DNA of 64,000 nt from Mesorhizobium sp. CA14 (GTDB taxonomy: Bacteria; Pseudomonadota; Alphaproteobacteria; Rhizobiales; Rhizobiaceae). This document shows positions 25,304 to 35,600 of this stretch, in pieces (within the stretch, counting starts at the first letter, position 1; the number at the start of each line of letters is the position of its first letter). The translations under genes were made by a program, and so were the position numbers. The DNA lies in NCBI RefSeq assembly GCF_020165195.1, contig NZ_JAIUHR010000009.1:1-64000 (forward strand). The letters are read 5' to 3'. A model generated the notes under the pieces. It was not told where the DNA came from, did no database searches, and was given only the letters and a program-made list of their open reading frames with translations.

Positions 25304-26341
25304 TCAAGCCGCCGGAAAAAGCTTCCAGCGACGCGGCCTGAAGGCCACGCGGCTCTTCTGCGCCGCGGGATGGTCGACCGGCAGCTCGATCTCGACGCGC
25401 TGGCGCTCGCCGCCGACCTCGAGCTCGACACGCCTGGTGCCGGCGACGCGGCGGCTGGCGGCAACCGTGCCGGCGATGCAGCCGCTGCAGCCGTCGAGCA
25501 GGTCGACATCGTGCGGGCGGAAGTAGAGAACCGCCTCGCCGGACGGCGCATGCGGCGCCGAGAGCCCGATCGGCCGGTCGGCGATCCAGACCTCGCCGTT
25601 CTCGACCTTGACCGGCAGTGAGCTCGACTCGCCGATGAAGGAATAGACGAAGGGCGAGTTCGGCGTGTCGTAGATGTCGTCGGCGGTACCAACCTGCTCG
25701 ATGCGGCCCTGGCTCATGACCACGACGCGGTCGGCGAGCTCCAGCGCCTCTTCCTGGTCATGCGTGACGAAGACGGTCGTGTGGCCGGTGCGGTCATGGA
25801 TCTCGCGCAGCCAGCGGCGAAGCTCACGGCGAACCTGCGCGTCGAGCGCGCCGAAGGGTTCGTCGAGCAAAAGCACCTTGGGCTCGATCGCCATGGCGCG
25901 CGCCAAAGCCACGCGCTGGCGCTGACCGCCGGAAAGCTGCGCCGGATAGCGCTTTTCCAGGCCAGACAACTGGACGAGGTCGAGCAGTTCGAGCGCCCGG
26001 CGGCGGATTTCCTGCCCCGAGGGCCTTGCGCCGTGCCGGACTTTCAGGCCGAAGCCGATATTGTCGGCAACCGTCATGTGGCGGAACAGCGCGTAATGCT
26101 GGAAGACGAAGCCGACATTGCGCTCCTGGATCGACTTCTGCGAGGCGTCCTCGTCGCCGAAGAAGATCGCGCCTTTGGTCGGCCGCTCCAGGCCGGCGAT
26201 CAGGCGAAGCAGCGTCGTCTTGCCGGAGCCCGACGGGCCGAGCAGCGCGATCAGCTCGCCGGACCTGATGTCGAGCGACACATCGTGGAGCGCCGGAAAC
26301 CGCTCGAACTCCTTGCGCACGTTGACGACGCGAACTTCCAT
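25304..26341 (-). CDS. cysA: Sulfate/thiosulfate ABC transporter ATP-binding protein CysA
   Basis: This 345-residue ATPase has Walker A GPSGSGKT (about 35-42), signature LSGGQRQR, Walker B LLLDEP and the C-terminal regulatory TOBE-like domain (FRPHDVDLL onward) typical of CysA. It powers sulfate import with CysT and CysW. GAGGGA precedes the ATG. It is the last gene of a leftward operon that begins with a sulfate-binding protein. Confidence 0.94.
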   Translation of the reverse strand: MEVRVVNVRKEFERFPALHDVSLDIRSGELIALLGPSGSGKTTLLRLIAGLERPTKGAIFFGDEDASQKSIQERNVGFVFQHYALFRHMTVADNIGFGLKVRHGARPSGQEIRRRALELLDLVQLSGLEKRYPAQLSGGQRQRVALARAMAIEPKVLLLDEPFGALDAQVRRELRRWLREIHDRTGHTTVFVTHDQEEALELADRVVVMSQGRIEQVGTADDIYDTPNSPFVYSFIGESSSLPVKVENGEVWIADRPIGLSAPHAPSGEAVLYFRPHDVDLLDGCSGCIAGTVAASRRVAGTRRVELEVGGERQRVEIELPVDHPAAQKSRVAFRPRRWKLFPAA

Positions 26342-26414
26342 GCAAATCCCTCAGTCCGTTGATGCTGTCGTTGTTCCCAAAATTGCCAGGCAACTCTTCG
26401 GCGACAGATAGTGT

Positions 26415-27299
26415 TCAGTGTCCGCGCGTCGCGGCGATCTCGGCGCCGTAGCGCATCTCGAGAAGCGTTTTCAAGACCAGCGTCACCAGCGCCAGGCCGG
26501 CGAGCAGCGAAGCGACGGCAAAGGCGCCGACGGCGTTGTATTCGTTGTAAAGGATCTCGACATGCAGCGGCATGGTGTTGGTGAGGCCGCGTATGTGGCC
26601 CGACACCACCGAGACCGCGCCGAACTCGCCCATGGCGCGCGCATTGCACAGAAGCACGCCGTAGAGCAGTCCCCATTTGACGTTGGGCAGCGTCACATAC
26701 CAGAAGGCCTGCCAGCCGCTGGCGCCCAGCGAAAGCGCCGCCTCTTCGTCGCCATTGCCCTGTTCCTGCATCAGCGGGATGAGCTCGCGCGCGACGAAGG
26801 GGAAGGTGACGAAAATGGTAGCCAGCACGATGCCGGGCACGGCGAAGAGGATGACGATGCCATGCGCCTTCAACCAGGCGCCGAGCAGTCCCTGCGCGCC
26901 GAAGAGCAGCACATAGACAAGGCCCGAGATGACCGGCGACACCGAGAAGGGCAGGTCGATGAGGGTGGTCAGGAACGCCTTGCCCTTGAATTCGAACTTG
27001 GCGATCGCCCAGGCGGCCGAGATGCCGAAGATGACGTTGAGCGGCACCGAGATCGCCGCCACAAGCAAGGTCAGGCGGATGGCGGAGCGCGTGTCGGGGC
27101 TGGAAAGGGCTTCCGTGTAGGCGCCGATGCCTTTGGCGAGCGCCTCGTGGAAGACGACGATCAGCGGCAGGAGCAGGAAAACGGCGAGGAAGGCAAGGGC
27201 GATTGCCATCAGCACGGCCTTGACGGGTCGGCTTTCGGTCACTGCGGCCGACTGGCTCTCGTGATGCAGCTCGTAGGATTTGATCTCGGGATCAGCCAT
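26415..27299 (-). CDS. cysW: Sulfate ABC transporter permease CysW
   Basis: This 294-residue membrane protein has about six transmembrane segments and the inner-membrane ABC permease loop [16 protein letters not shown] (about 186-201) that docks on CysA. The [15 protein letters not shown] segment is characteristic of CysW. Its start overlaps the cysT stop by 8 bp, so the two permeases are translationally coupled. E. coli CysW is 291 residues. Confidence 0.94.
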   Translation of the reverse strand: MADPEIKSYELHHESQSAAVTESRPVKAVLMAIALAFLAVFLLLPLIVVFHEALAKGIGAYTEALSSPDTRSAIRLTLLVAAISVPLNVIFGISAAWAIAKFEFKGKAFLTTLIDLPFSVSPVISGLVYVLLFGAQGLLGAWLKAHGIVILFAVPGIVLATIFVTFPFVARELIPLMQEQGNGDEEAALSLGASGWQAFWYVTLPNVKWGLLYGVLLCNARAMGEFGAVSVVSGHIRGLTNTMPLHVEILYNEYNAVGAFAVASLLAGLALVTLVLKTLLEMRYGAEIAATRGH

Positions 27300-28143
27300 A
27301 GCGCTTGCGGCTCCATGTCTGGACGAGATTGACGACCAGAAGCATCAGGAAGGACAGCGCCAGCATGATCGCGGCGATCGCGGTCGCCGCCTCGTAATTG
27401 TATTCCTCGAGCCTGATCACGATCAGAAGCGGCGCGATCTCGGACTTGAAGGGCAGGTTGCCGGCGATGAAGATGACCGAGCCGTATTCGCCGACGCCGC
27501 GCGCGAAGGCGAGCGAGAAGCCGGTGATGATCGCCGGCGCCAGGCCTGGGAAAAGCACGCGGGTGATAATCTGGAAACGGTTGGCGCCGAGCGTGGCGGC
27601 AGCTTCCTCGACCTCCTTGTCGATCTCTTCCATGATCGGCTGGACGGTGCGCACGACGAACGGCAGGCCGATGAATACCAGCGCAACGACGATGCCGAGC
27701 GGCGTGTAGGCGACCTTGATGCCGAGCGGCATCAGAAGTTGGCCGATCCAGCCGTTCGGCGCATAGAGCGTGGTGAGCGCGATGCCGGCGACGGCCGTGG
27801 GCAGGGCGAAGGGCAGGTCGACCATCGCGTCCGCGATGCGGCGTCCGGGGAAACGGTAGCGCACCAGCACCCAGGCGACGGCCGTGCCGAACACGACGTT
27901 GACGACAGCCGCGAGGAAGGCGGTGCCGAAGCTTATCTTCAGCGCGTTGAGGGTGCGCCGGTCAGCGGCGATTGCCCAGAAATCGGCCCAGCCAAGCGCG
28001 GCCGAGCGCCAGACCAGCCCCGAAAGCGGGATGAGGATGATGAGCGTGAGGTAGGCAAGCGAGAAGCCGAGCGTCAGTCCGAAACCCGGAATGACACTCG
28101 GCTGCCTGAATCGCCACCCCGTCTTGACGGGTGCTGTGTTCAT
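27292..28143 (-). CDS. cysT: Sulfate ABC transporter permease CysT
   Basis: This 283-residue permease has about six hydrophobic segments, the conserved [15 protein letters not shown] stretch near 109-123, and the EAA-type loop [15 protein letters not shown] near 178-192. The [14 protein letters not shown] segment matches CysT. It pairs with CysW to form the sulfate channel. It lies 85 bp after the binding-protein gene. Confidence 0.94.
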   Translation of the reverse strand: MNTAPVKTGWRFRQPSVIPGFGLTLGFSLAYLTLIILIPLSGLVWRSAALGWADFWAIAADRRTLNALKISFGTAFLAAVVNVVFGTAVAWVLVRYRFPGRRIADAMVDLPFALPTAVAGIALTTLYAPNGWIGQLLMPLGIKVAYTPLGIVVALVFIGLPFVVRTVQPIMEEIDKEVEEAAATLGANRFQIITRVLFPGLAPAIITGFSLAFARGVGEYGSVIFIAGNLPFKSEIAPLLIVIRLEEYNYEAATAIAAIMLALSFLMLLVVNLVQTWSRKRYG

Positions 28144-28228
28144 ACTGTTCTGGATCGTCCCTTCTATTCAAACCAGAATGGCTTTGCGCAGTCGCATTTG
28201 GCTGCCGTGGCTCGCCGGCCGTCCGGCC

Positions 28229-29257
28229 TCACTGCGCCGGCTTGTAGATCTGGTCGAATATACCACCGTCGCCGAAATGGTAAGGTTGCGCTTTCTTCCA
28301 GCCGCCGAATTGCGGGTCGTCGATGGTGACCAGCTTGATTGCCGGGAGCTTGGCGAGGTCCTCGGCAGGCACAAGGTCGGGCTTGGCTGGGCGATAGTGG
28401 TTCTTGGCGATGATGGTTTGCGCTTCCTTGGAATAGAGCCAGCTCAGATAGGCCTCCGCGACCTTGCGCGTGCCCTTGGCATCGACATTGGCGTCGACGA
28501 CCGCAACCGGCGGCTCGGCCAGGATCGAGGTCGGCGGGTAGACGATGTCGAAATTGTCGGCGCCGAATTCGTCGAGCGCGAGATAGGCTTCATTCTCCCA
28601 GGCGATCAGCACATCGCCCAGGCCCTTCTGCGCGAAGGTCACCGTCGAGCCGCGCGCGCCGGTATCGAGGACCGGGACGTTCGCATAAAGCTTGCCGACG
28701 AACTCCTTGGTCTTGGCTTCGTCGTTGCCGTCATTGGCGTTTGCGTAAGCCCAGGCGGCAAGATAGTTCCAGCGGGCGCCGCCGGACGTCTTCGGGTTCG
28801 GCGTGATGACCTGGACGCCGTCCTTCACCAGATCGCTCCAGTCGTGGATGCCCTTGGGATTGCCCTTGCGCACCAGGAAGATGATGGTCGAGGTGTAGGG
28901 TGCGGAGTTGTTCTCGAACTTCGTGCGCCAGTCCGGGCTGATCTTCTTCGTCTTCGAGACGATGGCGTTGATGTCGCCTTCGAGCGCCAGCGTCACGACG
29001 TCGGCGTCGAGGCCGTCGATCACCGCCCGAGCCTGCGCGCCGGAACCGCCATGCGACTGCTGGATGGTCACGGTTTCGCCGGTCTCAGCCTTCCAGTGCG
29101 CGGCAAACGCCTCGTCATAGGCTTTGTAGAGTTCACGTGTCGGGTCATAGGAAACATTCAGAATGGTCGTGTCGGCAAACGCGAAACCGAGCGCGCCGAA
29201 CTGGACAGATGTGGCGACCAGCGCGCCGAGCAGTTTCCTGAAATGAGGTTTGGTCAT
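28229..29257 (-). CDS. Sulfate ABC transporter substrate-binding protein (copy 2)
   Basis: This 342-residue protein is a periplasmic sulfate-binding protein with a signal peptide (cleavage near FAFA at about residue 28) and the sequences [11 protein letters not shown] and [15 protein letters not shown] seen in Sbp. It is the first gene of the leftward sbp-cysT-cysW-cysA operon; GGAGG precedes the ATG at 29257. Together with copy 1 this gives two binding proteins for one channel, perhaps with different affinities or for sulfate and thiosulfate. Confidence 0.94.
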   Translation of the reverse strand: MTKPHFRKLLGALVATSVQFGALGFAFADTTILNVSYDPTRELYKAYDEAFAAHWKAETGETVTIQQSHGGSGAQARAVIDGLDADVVTLALEGDINAIVSKTKKISPDWRTKFENNSAPYTSTIIFLVRKGNPKGIHDWSDLVKDGVQVITPNPKTSGGARWNYLAAWAYANANDGNDEAKTKEFVGKLYANVPVLDTGARGSTVTFAQKGLGDVLIAWENEAYLALDEFGADNFDIVYPPTSILAEPPVAVVDANVDAKGTRKVAEAYLSWLYSKEAQTIIAKNHYRPAKPDLVPAEDLAKLPAIKLVTIDDPQFGGWKKAQPYHFGDGGIFDQIYKPAQ

Positions 29258-29460
29258 TCCGGCCTCCGTTGAACTGCTGCGAACTCTACCGAGTTTATAG
29301 AATTTAGATGCATTGAATGTTGCCTTTTTCATCTCCCTGAAGCAATTTTTCGCCGAGCTTGGGTCGGCTGAGGAAATAACTTCCTCAGCCAGCGGCCGCA
29401 TGGCTCTTCATCCGCCGGCCCTAATTAGAAGCGGTCAGGGTAATGACAACCCTGGGCGCC

Positions 29461-30213
29461 TCAATTGGCGTTGACCGGAAAATCGAAGCGCTGTTTTGGG
29501 AAAGGCTCTTTTGCCAGGGTGAAGTGCCACCATTCGCGCGCATAGTTGCGAAAGCCGGCGGCACGCATGGCAGTCAGCAGCGTTTTGCGGTTCGCGGCGG
29601 CTTCGGCGCCGATCAAGGCGCTGGCGGTTTCGCTCTTTGGATCGAAGCAGTCGAAACCGGTGCCGAAATCGAGCGTGCCGCCGTTCGGCGCACCGCAGGC
29701 CGGATGAACTGCGCTTTTACTATCGGCGATAGCAAGGTCCACCGTCGAGCCTCGAGAATGGCTGGAGAACTCGCCGATATAGCCTTTGGCGATGAGATCG
29801 CCACGTTCGACGGTCGGATACCATTGCGGGTCGGGCCGGCCGCCTTCTCGCGTCCATTTGCCCATATCGGCAACCGCGCGCGCCGGCCGGTAGCAGTCGA
29901 ACACGACCAGCGTCAGGCCTCTGGCGGTCATGGCTTTCTGGACGCTGGACAGTGCCTTCGCGGCCTGAGCAGTGAGGATGCAGACCGGCGCGTCATAGCC
30001 GTCGGCCTTGCGGTGCAGGAAGTTTTCCAGGCCGGCGTAGCGGATATCCTGGCGAATGGTCGGGTCGATATCGGCTAGTCTTACGAAGCCGGCGGGCAGG
30101 GGATCGGCGCGAACTGGGGCGGAGGTTGTGAGTAAAAGCGCTAGCGTGGCGAGGATGGCAGCGGCTGATTGCCAAAGTTGGCGCGAGGCACCCCCCTCTG
30201 CCCTGCCGGGCAT
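29461..30213 (-). CDS. VanX/DdpX-like D-Ala-D-Ala dipeptidase, exported
   Basis: This protein of about 250 residues is a peptidase of the M15D (VanX) family. The zinc site is visible as H152 and D159 in SSHSRGSTVD and H230 in EWWHF, with E227 as catalytic base; the arginine of YRPAR (109-112) matches the substrate-binding arginine. A hydrophobic segment (AAAILATLALLLTTSAPVRA) makes a signal peptide, so it probably acts on peptidoglycan-derived D,D-dipeptides in the periplasm. The likely start at 30213 lies inside the left arm of an intergenic inverted repeat, so the first dozen residues (MPGRAEGGASR) are repeat-encoded. The true start is therefore uncertain. Confidence 0.82.
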   Translation of the reverse strand: MPGRAEGGASRQLWQSAAAILATLALLLTTSAPVRADPLPAGFVRLADIDPTIRQDIRYAGLENFLHRKADGYDAPVCILTAQAAKALSSVQKAMTARGLTLVVFDCYRPARAVADMGKWTREGGRPDPQWYPTVERGDLIAKGYIGEFSSHSRGSTVDLAIADSKSAVHPACGAPNGGTLDFGTGFDCFDPKSETASALIGAEAAANRKTLLTAMRAAGFRNYAREWWHFTLAKEPFPKQRFDFPVNAN

Positions 30214-30354
30214 CTTCCCCGCAAGGGGGGAGATTGGCAGTTTCGGCGCTGGCTCTATCTTTCTCAGGTTGATGATTGGCGAAAGCGGTGAAGCGAATAA
30301 TCTCCCCCCTTGCGGGGGAGATGGCCGGCAGGCCAGAGGGGGGTGCCTCGCGCC
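30181..30354. repeat. Inverted repeat overlapping the dipeptidase 5' end
   Basis: Two arms of about 54 bp (30181-30234 and 30301-30354) match with only a few differences. Each contains GCGCGAGGCACCCCCC, CTGCCGG and GCAAGGGGGGAGA or their complements. It resembles rhizobial palindromic elements and lies between the dipeptidase gene and pbpC, covering the former's start. Confidence 0.85.
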
Positions 30355-30400
30355 GGACATCAGGCCAAGAAACGCAATTCCCTGAATCGCTTGCCGCGTT

Positions 30401-32488
30401 CTATTCAACGAACACCTTCACGCTCGCCGCGCGTCCGGCCGCATCGATCACGGTCAGGGTCGAATAGCCGGTGCCGTCAGGCTGCCAGGTCGCCGTGCGG
30501 CGACGGTCGATGCCGGCGAGCGGCTTGCCGTTGGCGAGCCAGCGGAACGGCGCCCGGCCGCCCTGCAGTTTCAGCACCAGCGGCATCGCCTCGGCCGAAT
30601 TGGTGCCGAGGTCGACGCGGGCGCCATTGGGCGGGAAGATGATGGTCGGAGCCGGCTCGGTGGCGGTCGCCTGCATCAGACCGTCGGCGCCGGCGCCGAA
30701 GCGGGCGAGCGTCACCGGCAATTCGCCGCGCTTGGGGTTGAAGACGCCCGGCGGCGGGCCGGGCAATGGCACGCTGGCAAGGCCGGAACGGACGAAGCCT
30801 TCGAACAGGATGGGCGCCGCCGAGACATAGCCCGACAGGCCGGGGATGGGGCTTGCATCGGCGCGGCCGACCCACACACCCAGCACATAGCGGCCGTCGA
30901 AGCCGACGGACCAGGCATCGCGATAGCCGTAAGAGGTGCCGGTCTTGTAGGCGATGCCGCGCTGCATGGCGCCTTCCGGCGGCTTCACGCCGGACAGGAT
31001 GTCGTTGATCTGCCAGGCCGCCTGGTCGTCGAGAATGGTGGCGGTGGTGCGCTCGGCGGCCGGCTCGGTGCCGTCATGCAGCGTGTGCATCTTGCCGCCA
31101 TTGGCGAGGCCCGTATAGAGCTGCACCAGGTCGCGCAAGGTCACGCCGACGCCGCCAAGCCCGATCGCCAGGCCCGGCGCCTCGTTGACAGGCAGGATCG
31201 GGTTTACGCCGGCCTGGCGGAAGCGCGCCGTCAGCCGCGCCGGACCGACGGCGTCGAGCACGCGGATCGCCGGCACGTTGAGCGACAATTGCAGCGCCTG
31301 GCGGATCGAGACGTCGCCCTGGTAACCCATGTCGAAATTCTTCGGACGGTAGCCGCCGAAATCGGCCGGGCTGTCCTCGATAATGGTTTCCTGCGCCACC
31401 AGCCCCTGCTCGAAGGCCAGCCCATAGATGAAGGGCTTGAGCGTCGAGCCGGGCGAGCGCACCACCTTGGTCATGTCGATCCAGCCGGAGCGGCTGGCGT
31501 CGAAGAAATCGGCGGAGCCGACTTCGCCGAGAATGTCGCCGGTGCGCGCATCGGCCATGACCATGGCGACGGAAAGTTTCGGCCCGAGCTTCTTGGCGGC
31601 ATCCCTTGCCACCTGTTCCAGCCCCTGCTGCACGCTTTTGCGGATGGTGAGCTGCAGCGGCCGGCCGGGCACGGCCTTGGGCAGCATTGCATAGGAGGCA
31701 TGCGCGGCCAGCGCCGGCAGCTTGCGGCGTAGGCCGGCGACATCGTCGAGCGCTGCGCGCGCGGCTTCGCGTTCGCCGAGCAGTCCGGCCGAGACCATGC
31801 GGGTCAGCACGCGGTCGCGCGCCGCATGGGCGATGCCGAGATTGCGGTCGGGACGGCGCTTTTCCGGCAATTGCGGCAGCGCGACGAGCAGGGCGGCTTC
31901 CGAGACCGTGAGCCGCTTCGGCTCCTTGCCGAAATAAGCGAGCGATGCGGCGCGCACGCCTTCGAGATTGCCGCCATAGGGCGCCAGCGTCAGGTAGCGT
32001 TCGAGGATTTCCTGTTTGGTGAGCCGCCGTTCGATCTGGATGGCGCGCAGCAACTGCTTGAGCTTGGAGCCGAGGCTGCGGCTGTCGCGCGGCTCGATCA
32101 GCCTTGCAAGCTGCATCGACAAGGTCGAGCCGCCGGACACGATATGGCCGCTGGTGACGAGCTGGCCGGCGGCGCGGCAAAGCGCCAGGACGTCGACGCC
32201 CCGGTGATCCCAGAAGCGCTTGTCCTCATAAGCCACCAGCATGTCGACGAACTGCCTGTCGACCTGATCGAGGCGGGTCTCGAGCCGCCAGTAGCCGTCC
32301 GGCGTCGCGAAGGCGCGCAGCAGCTGTCCGTCGCGGTCCTGCACCTCGGTGGAGACCGTCAGCTTTGCCGGCAGCGGCGGCGGGAAGGCGCGGTCGAGCT
32401 CTACGAGCGCAGCGACCGAAAGCGCCGCGAAGCCGGCTAGAGAAATCCCGGCGATGGCGGTTCGACGCAGGAATTTCCTGGAGAGCAT
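30401..32488 (-). CDS. pbpC: Penicillin-binding protein 1C
   Basis: This 695-residue bifunctional peptidoglycan synthase has an N-terminal membrane anchor (about 11-30), a GT51 glycosyltransferase domain (EDKRFWDHRG, E88), a transpeptidase domain (active-site serine S348 in SPGSTLKPF, SLN at 402-404, KTGTS at 515-519) and a C-terminal BiPBP-type domain. Order and length fit PbpC (E. coli 770). It is downstream of the alpha-2-macroglobulin gene on the same strand, the usual partnership in which the macroglobulin traps attackers and PbpC repairs the wall. The ribosome site GAGGGG before ATG 32488 lies in a repeat arm. Confidence 0.93.
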   Translation of the reverse strand: MLSRKFLRRTAIAGISLAGFAALSVAALVELDRAFPPPLPAKLTVSTEVQDRDGQLLRAFATPDGYWRLETRLDQVDRQFVDMLVAYEDKRFWDHRGVDVLALCRAAGQLVTSGHIVSGGSTLSMQLARLIEPRDSRSLGSKLKQLLRAIQIERRLTKQEILERYLTLAPYGGNLEGVRAASLAYFGKEPKRLTVSEAALLVALPQLPEKRRPDRNLGIAHAARDRVLTRMVSAGLLGEREAARAALDDVAGLRRKLPALAAHASYAMLPKAVPGRPLQLTIRKSVQQGLEQVARDAAKKLGPKLSVAMVMADARTGDILGEVGSADFFDASRSGWIDMTKVVRSPGSTLKPFIYGLAFEQGLVAQETIIEDSPADFGGYRPKNFDMGYQGDVSIRQALQLSLNVPAIRVLDAVGPARLTARFRQAGVNPILPVNEAPGLAIGLGGVGVTLRDLVQLYTGLANGGKMHTLHDGTEPAAERTTATILDDQAAWQINDILSGVKPPEGAMQRGIAYKTGTSYGYRDAWSVGFDGRYVLGVWVGRADASPIPGLSGYVSAAPILFEGFVRSGLASVPLPGPPPGVFNPKRGELPVTLARFGAGADGLMQATATEPAPTIIFPPNGARVDLGTNSAEAMPLVLKLQGGRAPFRWLANGKPLAGIDRRRTATWQPDGTGYSTLTVIDAAGRAASVKVFVE

Positions 32489-32489
32489 G

Positions 32490-32671
32490 GTGCTGCCCCT
32501 CATTGCCCTGCCGAGCATTTTTCCCCGTATAGTGACGGCGAGAAAGGGGCTTGCGCAGAGGCTTTCGCCAATTTCCAACGCTGCAGGAAAGAGGCCAATA
32601 ATCGTGACGGTCCCCTTCTCCCCGTCGCTATGCGGGGAGAAGGTGCCGGCAGGCGGATGAGGGGCAGCGCC
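32490..32671. repeat. Inverted repeat upstream of pbpC
   Basis: Arms of about 60 bp (about 32490-32550 and 32611-32671) pair imperfectly. Each contains GCTGCCCCTCAT, CTGCCG and CCCCGTATAGTGACGG or a complementary variant. It occupies most of the gap between the macroglobulin gene and pbpC and reaches the pbpC start codon. Confidence 0.82.
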
Positions 32672-32699
32672 ATCGTCCTGTCCATATTTCCTCGGCGCC

Positions 32700-35600
32700 T
32701 TATTCCGACTTGACCTCCATCACGCCGGTGGCAGTGCGGGCCGAATATTGCGGCCGGTACATATCCTCAACCGTTGCCGCCGGATGGGCGTAGGTGCCCG
32801 GCGTCACGGCGCGAACGACGTAGGCCAGCGTGATGTTGCGGTCGTGGTCGCCTTCATTGGGGTTGAAGGCGGCGACGAAGCGATCATCGCGGAACTCCAG
32901 ATGCGCGGCATCGGTCTGCGCCAGCCAGGAGAAGTTAGACAATTGCGCGCTGGAAACCAGGCTCGGATTGTCGATCTCGAAGCCGGCCGGCAACAGGTCG
33001 GTGATCAGGAGCCGCGACGGCCATTTGTTCTGCTCATAGATTTTGAGCACGACCACATAGCGCTCGTTCTGCTTGGCCTCGGTGACATTGGCCTCGGTGC
33101 CGTCGAGCTTGTAATAAGTGCGCGCGATGGTGAAGCCGTCGCCGCCGGCCGGCAGCGGCTCGACCGGCGCGGCCACCGCGGTCACCACCGCCTGCAGCGG
33201 CGTCGCGCCGGTGTTGGCGATGGTGAGCGGGCTGTCGACAAGATTGCTGCCGGCAACCTGGTCGGAATAGCCGCCCGAATGCGGTGCGCCGTTGACGGAA
33301 AGCGTGATGGAATCATTGCCTTCCTTCAGCGCCCGCGCGGCGAGCAGCATCCAGGATTCGTCCTGCGTGCTCGTCCAGCGGGCATCGGCGCGCGCCACGC
33401 CTACCAGCTTGATCAGCTTCGGCATGATGCTGGGCACCGGCTTCGATTCCGCCGCCAGCGCCAGTATCGCCGCGCCGTCGCGCAACCGCGAGCCATAGTC
33501 CGAGCGGTACCAGTCGTAGTCGGTTTCCGACTGCGCCAGCCTGAGCGCCGTCTGGAAGGTGGCTTCCGAACGCTGCGCGTCGCCGTAGAGCGCCAGGCTT
33601 GCCGCCAGTTGGGCGACGGCCATCGGGCTGGAGAAGGCTTCGAGCTGCGTGTCGGCGTAATAGCGCAGATCGCCGATCGAGGCCTTCTTGTTGCGGGCGA
33701 GCACGTAAAGCGCATAGGCGATCTCGCTGCCCTTGTCCTGGACATCCTGGTCGTAGCCGAGCGAGTTCTGCAGGTTGTTCAGTGCCTGGCTCATGGCCAG
33801 CGCCGGCACATCGTACTTTTCCTCGCGCGCCCGGGTCAGGAACTCGGTGACATAGGCGTCGAGCCACAGATCGCCGGAGCCAGGCCCCCAGAGGCCGAAG
33901 CTGCCGCTTGCCGCCTGGTAGGACAGCACCTTGTAGATGGCGTCCTGGATGCGGCCATGCAGGTCCGGATCGGTCTCCATGCCGATGCTCTTGGCCATGT
34001 CGTTGACATAGAGCAGCGGCATGGCGCGGCTGGTGGTCTGCTCGGCGCAGCCATAGGGGTAGCGATCTAGCGACATCAGAAGCGACGGCACGTCGAGCGC
34101 GGACGACTGCGAAACGCCGACGCTGACCGAAGCGCCGTCGAGCACGCTGGCGGCAAGCAACTCCTTGTCGACGCGCAACGAGCCGCCATTGGGCTTCAGG
34201 TCGACAACCATGCGGTTGGTGACCGGAAGCTGCGCCGGGCGCACCGGCAGATAGAGCGTCTGCTCGACCTCGGTGCCGCCGGCATGGGCCAGCTTGACGG
34301 TGACCGAGGCATCGCCCGCGGTCTTGGCGACCAGCGGGAACGTGAGCGACTGCCGCTTGCCCTGGGCGAGCGTCAGCTTCGCGGGCAGCGGCTTGTCGCC
34401 GGTCGACAGGTCGCCGGTCGTGGTGACCGAGAGCGCATAGTCGCCGGCCGGACCGTCGGTGTCGGCGATGTCGAGGCGCATGGTCGCCGCATCGCCCGGC
34501 GCCAGGAAGCGCGGCAGGCCTGCGGTGATCACCACCGGATCGCGCACGATGACGTCGGTCTGGGCATGGCCGACCGCATCCTTGGTCCAGGCGACGGCCA
34601 TGACGCGCACGGTGCCGTTGAACTGCGGGATGTCGAAATCGACGCGCGCTTTGCCGTTGGCGTCGAGCTCGACCGGGCCGGAGAAGAAGGCGACCAGCTT
34701 TTCGGTCGGCGGGCTGCCTTGCGCCTGCATGTTCGCCCCGTCGCCGCCGGTGCGTATCTTACCCATGGTGCCGAGCGAGCCGTCGATCAGGCGTCCATAG
34801 AGGTCGCGGATCTCCAGCCCCAGCATGCGCTGGCCGAAGAACCAATCCGCCGGATCGGGCGCCTTATAGTTGGTGAGGTTGAGGATGCCGACGTCGACGG
34901 CAGCCACCGTCACATAGGCATTGCTGCCGGCCTGGGCGCCGCTAACGGCGACCGGGATCGACAGCTGCTGGCGCGGGACGGTTTTTTCCGGCGGCGTCAA
35001 GCTGACCGCCAGCTTCTTCGAGCCCGGATCGACCGACAGCCATTGGATGCCGATGGCGCGGGCCGGCATGCGTGATTCCTGCGCGTCGCCGGGCCGGAAC
35101 AAGGTCGCCGTGACATAGGCGCCGGCGCCCCAGTCGTCGCCGACAGGGATGTCGACGGTGCTGCCGCCGGCAGGCACCGAAGCGGTGACGGTTTTCAACA
35201 GCTTCTCGGCGCCAATGGTGACCAGCAACTCGCCGGCAAAATGCGGCGAGACCTTCAGCTTGGCAACTTCGCCGGCAGCGTATGTGTCCTTGTCCAGCGC
35301 GATCTCCAGGCCGTCGGGCGTCTCGGTGGTGGTGGAGGCGACATACCAGCCGGCATCGAACTCATAGCTCGTCGCCGGCCCGTCCGGATCGGCGGTCTCG
35401 ACCTCGAGCCGGTAGCGGCCCCAGTCGACGGGCAGCGACACGGTCGCCTCGCCATTTGCCTTCAGGTCGACCGCGCCATTGGCGACGGCCTTGGTGAGGT
35501 TCACCGCCTCGTAGTTCCAGGAATTGTTGGAACGGTACCATTGATAGTTCCGCTCGACCTTGACCAGCGACCACTGCGCGCCCTTCAGGTCCTCGCGCTT

